Source: Orobanche coerulescens
Taxonomy: Eukaryota; Streptophyta; Magnoliopsida; Lamiales; Orobanchaceae
Assembly: GCA_033398695.1 (NCBI GenBank)
Contig: CM065809.1
Span: 84,363,644-84,427,643 of the forward strand
Length of the DNA stretch: 64,000 bases
Direction of reading: 5' to 3'
The notes under the pieces were generated by a model. The model saw only the letters and a program-made list of their open reading frames with translations, was not told where the DNA came from and made no database searches. Shown one piece after another: positions 56,565 through 64,000 of this stretch (position 1 is its first letter; every line of letters starts with the position of its first letter). A program made the translations under genes and the position numbers.

Positions 56565-56855
56565 TAATGCAGGGAGAAGCGTGAATGAAATAAAACAATC
56601 TTCTCAATCTCCGTTGATTCCCACTAGAATACCGGTAAAGAGGAACATGAGAAAACTCTCTCACTAATTTTCTTAAATCATCAACAACCCCCTGAGAACG
56701 ATTACAAAACTCCTATTTATAATAGATAACTAGGGGTTTAGGCGTATAAACCCTAAAAGCGTGACCCACTAACAATTAATAAAACTTAAATAAAGTCCTA
56801 TAATTATAAGATAGAAATAATAATAAATAATTAAATACAATATGTATCTCCATCA
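56565..56855 (-). repeat. LTR 4 (outer, 5') of the gag-only element
   Basis: 291 bp, ending at CATCA followed by ATTTC. On the minus strand it is the promoter-proximal LTR of the complex. Confidence 0.92.
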
Positions 56856-57090
56856 ATTTCCTAAACTTTTTGAAAGTCAAAAGTAAGATTCCCGGCTGAA
56901 AACAAGAAATTGCTAGCAGAAATTGCATGAAGGGAGATGCAGACAAAAAATAAAGTTCGTGAAAGTTTGAGATTTTTTTTTGAAAGTTCGCAATAATATA
57001 TACATATTATATATATAGAGAGAGAAAAAAAGAAGAAGAAGATCATTTACCAACACCAAAAGAATCTCTCCAAGAAAGGCACTAACTAAC

Positions 57091-57484
57091 TGTTGGGATA
57101 TCACATGATCATTATAGTAAATTACCTATGATTTGAGAGAAAAATATTTATTCTATTATCACTCAAGAATAGAATTACAAACTCACAAAATAAAAACTCT
57201 CAACCTCACTCAATCCACTTCTTGGATTGATATCCCCTCTACTTGGAATTTTCACTCTTGGAGATGGGATAATTACAAATGCTACAAACATGCCTTATTT
57301 ATAGGTAGTAAACATGGTGTGAAACCATGGTGTGAAAGAATAGTGCTAAAGGATGGTGTGAAGGGATGAAGCTTCCAGCTTCAAAGCTGATGGCTTCAAC
57401 AATTGTTGGTGGAGCAATCTTCAAATATGGTGGCTTCTAGATGATTTGACATTTGAGAAGGTGGGTTGGTAATGATTTTTAACA
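57091..57484 (-). repeat. 3' LTR of copia G (394 bp)
   Basis: Plus-strand ends are TGTTGGGATATC and TTTTTAACA. The complement of a polypurine tract (ACCCCTTCATT) lies on the inner side. Confidence 0.9.
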
Positions 57485-58489
57485 CCCCTTCATTACTAAC
57501 ACTCCGGATACGTAATACCATCCCAAGTAGGTCTTGAAATTCGAAAATCTTTGTTACAGATAAGCTCTTCGTAAATATGTCTGCAACCTGGTCTTCGGTT
57601 CTAACTGGCTTCATGTCATTGTCTCCTTTAAGTACTTTCTCACTTAAGAAATGATTGTGTACTTCCACATGTTTGGGCCGAGCATTAAATACTGGATTCT
57701 CAGCCAAAGGAACTGCTGACAGATTGTCACAGTGTAATGCAACTCCATCATGAGTTGAGTCAACCAAGCACACTCTTGTGCTGCCATCGCCCCTGCTCTA
57801 TATTCTGCTTCAGTAGTTGAAAGAGAAACGGTAGGTTGTCTCTTACTACACCATGATATAGCTCCCGAACCAAGATTGAATATATATCCTGTAGTCGATC
57901 TCCTGGTATCATGGTCTCCGGCATAGTCAGCATCACAATAGCCGCTGACCTTGCTTTGTACTCCCTTCTTGTAGAAAAGTCCCCAATCAATTGTGCCTTT
58001 GACATATTTCAGGATCCTTTTGACTACTTCGAAATGTGGCTTCTTAGGTTTCTGCATGAACCTGCTAGTAACACCTACAACGAATGCTATATCAGGTCTG
58101 GAAAGAGTTAGATAGATAAGACTACCTACTATCCGCCGGTACATTCTTGTGTCCTCTAAGTCGTTCCCATCGTAGGCACACAACTTCAAGTTTGGCTCCA
58201 TTGGGGTAGATATTGACTTGCAGTCAGTTAGCCCAAACTTCTCGATTAAATATCTTGCATATTTCTGCTGTCCAAGAAATATACCATCATCTGTTCTTTC
58301 GACTTCCAATCATAGGATATATTTCAGTTCACCAAGTTCCTTCATTTGAAATCGGACCGACAAATTTGTCCTTGTTCGTTGAATCTCGTCTTCGTCATCG
58401 CCAGTGATGATTAGATCACCCACATATACAAGGACTACTGCTAGCTTGCCTCCTTGAGTTTTCACGAACAAGCTCGAATCTGCTGGGGC
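57485..58489 (-). pseudogene. RT end and RNase H of copia G
   Basis: From right to left: [12 protein letters not shown] just after the catalytic YVGD-like site (VYVGDL, a change from YVDD), MKELGELKY, a TGA, then an open run (57644-58309) with [26 protein letters not shown] and [10 protein letters not shown]. RNase H follows with [10 protein letters not shown] and [12 protein letters not shown] shift near 57750 leads to the end (57396-57773) with LHCDNLSA and VADIFTKSL. The altered RT box alone would remove activity. Confidence 0.9.
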
Positions 58490-58497
58490 AACATGAT

Positions 58498-58964
58498 TAG
58501 GGCTGTGAACAAACCTAATAGTTCGATTCGGTTCGAAGGATTCAGCTCGAAAAATATAGATTCGTGGCTCGATTCGGGGCACCAAACATAGATCCGAACC
58601 CTATAAAATAGGATTCGGCGAATCGGACTGAACGGTTCAGCTCGATTCGAGGGGCTTTGCCCAAGACATAAACTCCTCCCATCCCAGGCCGAACCATTCG
58701 GCTTCGGCGAATCGGACCGAACTATATTGGACTTTTGGAGTTATAATAGACTTTAACTCGATCCGAATCGAATTATATTTAAAAAGTTAGAAAATTCGAG
58801 CCGAATTGAATCGAACTATAAAAAAAATTAGCCTTCGAGCCGAATCGAACCTCAAATTCTGAGGTTCGAAAGTTTCGAGCCGAATCGAACCTAAGGTTCG
58901 AATAAGTTCGAGTCGAGCCGGACCCTGTGAAGGTTCGGTATAGTTCGGCTCGTTTACAACCCTA
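58498..58964. mobile_element. hAT-type MITE in copia G (467 bp)
   Basis: The ends TAGGGCTGTGAACAAACC and GGCTCGTTTACAACCCTA are imperfect inverted repeats. AACATGAT at 58490-58497 and 58965-58972 is a perfect 8-bp target duplication, which fits hAT. The interior is non-coding, with many TTCGA, CGAATCG and GGTTCG strings in both directions. Confidence 0.93.
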
Positions 58965-58972
58965 AACATGAT

Positions 58973-59580
58973 AACCACTTTGGACTAGAAACTCAGCAAT
59001 TTTCCCATACCATGCTCGAGGTGCCTGCTTCAAGCCATACAAAGCCTTTTTCAACTTGCACACGTACTCAGGCTTTTCATGATTCACAAATCATTTGGGT
59101 TGATCAATATAGATATCACGATCAAGTTCCCCATGTAAAAACGCATTCTTCACATCTATTTGCCATAATTTCCAAGACTTACTTGCTGCTAAGGCTAGTA
59201 AGACACGAACTGTAGTAATCTTTGCAACAGGACTAAACGTCTCATCATAGTCTATGCCATACTCTTTAGAGAATCCACGAACAACTAATCAAGCCTTTTA
59301 CATCTTGATTGTACCATTTGGACGAATCTTCAACTTTTAAACCCATTTGCAGGATATGGGTCTAACACATTCATGTTTTGGAACTAAATTCCAAGTCTGA
59401 TTTTGTTTTAATGCCAAAATCTCTTCTTCCATGGTCTTTCTCCACTCTGGACTATTTTATGCTTCTTCAAATGTACTTGGCCTTTTGACTTCAGCATAGG
59501 CAACATCTACATACTTTGGATTTGGCCGTCTTTCTCTGTTGGACCTTCGCACTTGAGGTTGTGAAGATTCCTGCTCATCC
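58973..59580 (-). pseudogene. RT start of copia G
   Basis: On the minus strand, degenerate frames carry CKWV-like, [26 protein letters not shown] and [19 protein letters not shown] segments. Several stops interrupt them. The sequence continues across the MITE once one target copy is removed. Confidence 0.85.
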
Positions 59581-59582
59581 GG

Positions 59583-59945
59583 TTAACTAGTCTGCACTTC
59601 ATTTGGTGTTTCATGTGCACCTGTTCTCCAACGGCTTCTTGATTTAGATCGTGCCTCAACTTGATCCGATGGGGATCTTAGTTCTTCTATGTCATCGTTG
59701 TCTTGAGAGGAATGTAGCTGCAACTTGGTTTGTAGCTTTTCTTGCAGCTCATGTGTATCTGGTAATGCCACCTTGTTTGCCCACCATGAAGATGCCTCAT
59801 CGAATACAACATTTCGTGAGATATAGATCTTGTTTGTATTTGGATTGCAACATCTCCAACCTTTCTTTTGTTCATTATATCCAATGATTATGCAGCGAAT
59901 AGCTTTCTTGTCAAACTTACTGCGATATTCATTTGCAATAAACAC
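59583..59945 (-). pseudogene. Integrase C-terminal part of copia G
   Basis: The segment FDKKAIRCIIIGYNEQKKGWR and a SRNVVFDE motif are the normal end of copia integrase. A low-complexity linker to RT follows. It is separated from the core at 60174 by about 230 bp of shifted coding sequence. Confidence 0.85.
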
Positions 59946-60173
59946 ATAACATACACAACCAAATACTCAAAAATAATTCACTGTTGGTTTTACATTATAC
60001 AATTTTTGAAATGGTGAAATAAATTCCAGCCTCGGTTGTGGTAGCCTGTTTGTGATATAAACTACTATCTTCATGCATTCTCCCCAAAATCTTGTATCAA
60101 CATTCTTTGCATGTAGAAGACTTCTAGATGTCTCTGCTAGGTGGCGGTTCTTCCTCTCCGCTACTCCATTTTG

Positions 60174-61090
60174 CTATGGAGTGTTTGCACAAGTCAGTTG
60201 CCTTTCGAATATTGCACTCCTTGAATTGAATTCATTTGAAGTGTATTCTCCTCCATCATCAGTACGGAGGCACTTGATCTTTCTCCTAAACTCACGTTCT
60301 ACCGTATCCTTGAATTTCCTGAATTTTTCAAAAGCTTCATCTTTATGCTTCAAGAAATATACACATACGTACCTTGAGAAATCATCAATAAAGGTTATGA
60401 AATATTGATAACCGCTTGTTGACTTTTGTTTGATCTTCCAAAACACATCTGAGTGGACCAATTCCAATGGCTCCCTTGCTCTGAACTTTGAATCTTTGTA
60501 AGGCAGTTGATGTGCCTTACCATATTGACATCCAGCACACACATTATCATGTTGGATCTCGAGTTGAGGAAGTCCCTTTAGCATGGACTTCTGCATCATA
60601 ATCTTCAGTTTGCCATAATTGACATGTCCAAGTCGTGCATGCCATAGGTCTCCAGTGTCACTTCTCCTAGATTTCTCAACGTAGGCTTCTTCAGCGGACA
60701 TCACATAGATAGCTTTCATTTTTGGTCCTTCCACGAATTGTGTACCTATGACTTTCAATTCACGATACACTTTCACATTGTTCGGGCCAAACAACACATA
60801 ATTACCTGAAGTAGTTAATTGTGGTACTGACAACAGGTTCTTCTTCATCCCCGAGACATGATATACATTGTCGAGTTGTACTTCTTCATATCCATACCTT
60901 TGTGGCAGTTGTGTCTTGCCAACATGGGCTATTGGTAATTGTGTGTTATCAACTTGCACAATAACTCGATCTCCATTGTACTTGGTCATACTTACAAGTT
61001 TCAACTCATCTCCGGTCATATGATTGGAACAACCAGAGTCAATGATCTAATCATTCTTGTAATCGACTAACTGCTCACATACCGCAGTAA
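60174..61090 (-). pseudogene. Protease and integrase core of copia G
   Basis: The protease motif is IDSGCSNHMTGD near 61010-61060. The 281-residue frame (60174-61019) then shows the GAG_pre-integrase zinc residues (DLWHARLGHVNYG and CAGCQYGK) and the integrase core with VHSDV, TFIDDFSRY and LRTDDGGEY. It ends in TAG after CANTP, directly before QNGVAER, so one nonsense change interrupts the core. Confidence 0.9.
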
Positions 61091-61139
61091 GTGCGAATTC
61101 CTTTCTTAGGTCTTTCCCTCGTGTGTCAGCAGTATCTAC

Positions 61140-61505
61140 CTCCTCGGCATAGAAGGAAGTCTCGAAATCCCAATCTTCTTCTCCTGGAGCCTCGTCCTTA
61201 GATGTCGTTGCTGCATTTCCTTCAACTCTCTTGGACCAACAATTTTTTGCATAATATTATTTCTTGCCGCAATTGAAACATTCGTCACTTTGACGATCCT
61301 TTTGTTGCCACTGGTTCTGACCATTTCGATTATGTTGAGCTCCTCGAGCTCCCTGACTGGAAACCTCTATCTTGGTTTCTTCGAACATCTTTTTCTTGAC
61401 TATTGAATCTCCCGAAATCACATCCTCATCCTCGACCACGATCGCGTCCTCATCCGCGTCCTTGATTGTCTCTTCTATTAGTGAAAATGGCTGTCTCTTC
61501 ACTAT
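61140..61505 (-). pseudogene. Zinc-knuckle region of copia G gag
   Basis: The frame 61257-61502 holds an acidic stretch (DADEDAIVVEDEDV), then the start of a zinc knuckle, CFNCGKK. A stop follows and YAKNCW continues in the next frame. This is the C-terminal gag portion before the protease. Confidence 0.8.
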
Positions 61506-61532
61506 TGGTTGGTCGACTAGGCGTGGGTTTGT

Positions 61533-62166
61533 CTAGATCCCCTTCATTACTAGCAAATTCTCCAGATTTGCTAAAGTTGGCTCGGCAGCCCAGCCCCGAG
61601 TTGCCATGATAATACCCTTATACTCCGACTTCAATCCGTGGATGATAATTCTTTTCATCCTGGTTTGTGTAATGCCATTTTCAGGATCTAGTTTAGAAAT
61701 CTCATCACAGAGAGATTTCACCTTTGAGAAATATTGACTCACGGACATATTTTGCTGGGAGATCGACAAAAGCTCATTTTCGAGCCTTTGTATTTTTGCA
61801 TCATTTTCCTTCCCGAAAATAGCCGTCAATGTATCCCAAGCTTCCTTTGGTGTTCGGGCATCTTTGATCCACTGGAGAAATTCATCTTCTACAGCAACAG
61901 TTAAGGCATACATAGCTTTGCCTGCCTTAACCTTCCATTTCTTTAAAGCATCAAGGTCGGCAGTGTGCAGCATATGGTCGTACCGGTGTTGAGGTTGAGA
62001 TGTCGAAGGTTGTGTCTATGCTTCTGACCTCCCTTGGTGGTGTTGTCTCAACTCCGTTCACGATATCCCATAAGTCCTGTCCGAGCAGGTAAAACTTCAT
62101 ACGGGTACTCCATGACCCATAATTGTTGTTATTGAGCTTCTCAATAGCGGTAGTAAAATCAGCCAT
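61533..62166 (-). pseudogene. gag core of copia G
   Basis: The likely start is MADFTTAIEKL at 62166, with NNNNYGSWSTRMKFYL, the usual copia gag start. A frame change occurs near 61975. The second frame (61533-61973) has LKKWKVKAGKAMYAL, ARTPKEAWDTL and LANLENLL, the UBN2-type core. It stops before the zinc-knuckle region. Confidence 0.88.
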
Positions 62167-62537
62167 GATTTTAACAAAGCTTTTGGGGCCAAAAGTATAA
62201 TTTTTCAAATTCTTGGGGTCAACATAAAAAATTTCAGAAATTTAGGGACTGAATTTAAAACTTTAGAAAGTTCAGAGACCAGTATGTAATTTCTGGAAAA
62301 TTTATTTGCATAAACTACTGTCATCGTCTTCAACCTTGAGTTGAGATGATTTTTCCGACAGCCCATACGACTTCATTTGACGTCGGTTTTGTATTCCGAA
62401 AATACCTCCGAACTCGTCTCGACGCGAGGAATCTGTTGATATCCTCAAAATTGAGTTTCGACCACATTTGTAAAACTCAAAAATTTCAGCCCTCTACCAC
62501 TTCCGACTAGCACTCCAAACCTTTCTCCGATACCACT
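62167..62537 (-). promoter_or_regulatory. Leader and primer binding site of copia G
   Basis: AAGTGGTATCGGAGAAAGG on the minus strand follows the 5' LTR (62519-62537) and is the initiator-Met-type primer site. The remaining leader has no coding signal. Confidence 0.75.
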
Positions 62538-62720
62538 TGTTGGGATATCACAGGATCATTATAGTAAATTACCTATAATTTGAGAGAAAAATATTTATTC
62601 TATTATCACTCAAGAATAGAATTACAAACTCACAAAATAAAAACTCTGAACATCACGCAATCCACTTCTTGGATTGATATTCCCTCTACTTGGAATTTTC
62701 ACTCTTGGAGATGGGATAAT
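62538..62720 (-). repeat. 5' LTR of copia G, interrupted
   Basis: The first 183 plus-strand bases match the 3' LTR at about 95% identity, then the match ends at GGGATAAT. Confidence 0.88.
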
Positions 62721-63100
62721 CATGGTTCTAAAAGACGCTAGGCACTAGGCGTTCAGATTGCTAACGCCTAGCGCCCAGGGGATTAATCGGGGAGTAATCG
62801 GGCTAGGCGGATTTGAATTTTTTTAATTTTTTTGTATATAAAATAATAAATATATAATATTTAAAATAACTAAATTATGTAAAAATAACATGTATTTTTG
62901 AAATATGTCATAATTTGACAATATATATGTATTAAAAAATGAACCGACGATAGTCATCATGTTATAAAGTTGGATCAATCTATCATTAATTCATATGTCA
63001 TGAATTTTCCAATCAAAAAGCAAAATGCACAGATGAAAATCCCCTGACACTGACCCAATAAGGACTTAAAAATTACAATCACATTATACCCCAAATTCTT

Positions 63101-63190
63101 CTTCAAACAAAATAACATTCAGTATCTCTTCAAACAAAATAACATTCAATAGTTCTTCAAACAAAATAACATTCAATAGTTCTTCAAACT
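63101..63190. repeat. Short tandem repeat in hAT 3' region
   Basis: Three to four copies of a 30-34 bp unit with TTCTTCAAACAAAATAACA lie just downstream of the transposase stop. Confidence 0.8.
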
Positions 63191-63241
63191 GGAGACAAAA
63201 ATCCACTAATTCAACAATTACTTGAAAATTACAATCACACA

Positions 63242-63628
63242 TTATATCTCAAATTCTTCTTCCCCATATTGCTCTAATACTTCATCGGTATCAGATTCAA
63301 ATTCATAATCCATCTCATCATCCTCTTCCTCATCCGATACAAAATCATCCTCATGTAGTTCTCTAATTTCTTGAATTCTATAACTTCTCTTATGCTCTAA
63401 GACACAATATTCTCCAGATTCACTAGTTAGATCCGAATAATCATCATCACCACATTCAACGATCCATCCTTGTGCCATGGTAGCTTCACTAGCAAGTAAA
63501 ACATCTACATTCTTCTCTTTCTCTCTTCTTTTCTTGTTCATAATCCTAGCATTAAATTGGATGTAAACTAAATTGTTCAACCTTGTTGTATCAAGTCTGT
63601 TCCTTTTCTTTGTATGGATCAACATCAA
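63242..63628 (-). CDS. Last exon of hAT transposase
   Basis: The segment HTKKRNRLDTTRLNNLVYIQ is the end of the hAT C-terminal dimerisation region. An acidic tail of about 60 residues follows, rich in Asp and Glu with EEEDDEMDYEFESDTDE. The first Met (63628) lies upstream of the likely exon border. No clear AG acceptor precedes HTKKR, so the splice site may be damaged. Transposase cuts and rejoins the hAT ends. Confidence 0.75.
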   Translation of the reverse strand: MMLIHTKKRNRLDTTRLNNLVYIQFNARIMNKKRREKEKNVDVLLASEATMAQGWIVECGDDDYSDLTSESGEYCVLEHKRSYRIQEIRELHEDDFVSDEEEDDEMDYEFESDTDEVLEQYGEEEFEI

Positions 63629-63716
63629 GGGAAAAATAAAATATTAATACGAGTACTCCTTCATGCTACAAGTTTGTATTGTATATTGAAATTCAAAATG
63701 AATTGAATGAATTGTA

Positions 63717-63990
63717 TTAATTCTTAGTACTTACCCCTTCAAAACTGTTCCAGTTTCTCTCACAACCCGACGAACTTGTAGTCAATGAAAGTATCCTTTT
63801 AGCCATTTTTTGCAAGTTTGGCACACCATTTCCATAAACATTCCACCATGCAACTACATAAAATTTAAACATTGTTGGGATAACAATCCCTGTATCGAAA
63901 GTTTTGACAGAATGTTTTGACAATGTGCCAATCCAGTATGCAGCAAACAGCTGTATCAAAAAGCTGATCAAAAGTATCAACCTGTATCGA
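63717..63990 (-). CDS. Penultimate exon of hAT transposase (dimerisation domain)
   Basis: The domain part is AWWNVYGNGVPNLQKMAKR followed by SSGCERNW, the conserved hAT dimerisation signature. The exon ends at a GTAAGT donor (minus strand near 63733-63738), and probably starts after an AG just before WW. Residues further upstream in the open frame are likely intron. The rest of the transposase is outside the window. Confidence 0.75.
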
Positions 63991-64000
63991 AGAGTTCTCG

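Larger units (their letters stand above)
50769..56855 (-). mobile_element. Tandem gag-only LTR element: four LTRs, three internal regions
   Basis: Three units of exactly 1,932 bp plus a fourth LTR lie in the order LTR-internal-LTR-internal-LTR-internal-LTR. ATTTC flanks the whole complex (50764-50768, 56856-56860), so one insertion gave rise to it. Each internal region has a primer site, a gag-like frame, a second frame and a polypurine tract, but no protease, RT or integrase. It must have been mobilised by a related gypsy element. The chain probably grew by unequal exchange between LTRs. Confidence 0.93.
57091..62720 (-). mobile_element. Ty1/copia element G (minus), 5' LTR cut by hAT
   Basis: The 3' LTR is 57091-57484. 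The 5' LTR starts at 62538 and is broken at about 62720 where hAT sequence begins. Gag, zinc knuckle, protease, integrase, RT and RNase H lie between. A MITE sits in RT. It is better preserved than copia D and E but carries frame changes and stops. Confidence 0.93.
62721..64000 (-). mobile_element. hAT transposon, 3' part
   Basis: The boundary is where copia G LTR sequence stops. The first 110 bp have GCTAGGC, GGCGTT, CGCCTAGCGCC strings in both directions, typical of the subterminal regions of a common plant hAT family. The transposase end follows on the minus strand and the element runs out of the window. The repeated block CTTCAAACAAAATAACATTC occurs three times at 63100-63180. Confidence 0.8.

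Noticed and set aside
50769..56855. Tandem array of a host gene family
   Set aside because: Each unit has LTR ends, TATA box, primer site and polypurine tract, and the array is flanked by a 5-bp target duplication.

Overview
This window is repeat-rich nuclear DNA from a flowering plant, probably a eudicot. The evidence is a stack of Ty3/gypsy chromovirus-type and Ty1/copia elements with initiator-Met-type primer sites, plus CACTA, Mutator-like and hAT DNA transposons. I see no intact host gene, no tRNA or rRNA gene, and nothing bacterial. The species cannot be named from the sequence alone.

Layout. 1-19652: two head-to-tail copies (A and B, period about 10,326 bp) of one gypsy element with 2.47-kb LTRs; the pair is a tandem duplication of a single insertion that carries an AACCA target duplication. 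19653-21149: the minus-strand gypsy LTR (H) into which that element inserted. 21297-23365: a probable plus-strand LTR (K). 23366-26674: a minus-strand gypsy LTR (I), inserted in a decayed copia element E (26675-29280). E is interrupted by copia D (minus; 3' LTR 29281-30817). D is interrupted by gypsy C (minus, 31490-40521) with a perfect CATGC target duplication, and continues at 40527-41695. 41696-46395: SIRE-like LTRs F1 and F2, gypsy LTR J, a CACTA-type end and a CT-microsatellite tract. 46662-48336: a Mutator-like element with long inverted repeats whose right end is duplicated. 48372-50312: a field of TTACYCGAAT motifs around a DUF1985-like gene fragment, ending in a CACTA-type terminus. 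50769-56855: a gag-only LTR element arranged as four LTRs and three internal regions, flanked by ATTTC. 57091-62720: copia G (minus) carrying a 467-bp hAT-type MITE. 62721-64000: part of an autonomous-type hAT transposon.

The most interesting signal is regulatory. At least seven LTRs, from both gypsy and copia elements, carry arrays of 12-bp palindromes that fit one formula, TWRCGNNCGYWA. Each array lies just upstream of that LTR's TATA box. The central bases differ by family (TAGCGCACGCTA, TTACGGCCGTAA, TAACGTACGTAA), but some LTRs mix types. This looks like a shared or convergent promoter module. The second signal concerns data quality: copies A and B differ from each other mainly at CAG/CTG sites, which are deleted or turned into CSG in patches. 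This fits consensus errors at CHG-methylated sites, so several apparent frameshifts may not be real.

Genes work together only inside each element: gag builds the particle; protease, reverse transcriptase, RNase H and integrase copy and insert the element; the LTRs carry promoter and ends. Nearly every element here is visibly broken.
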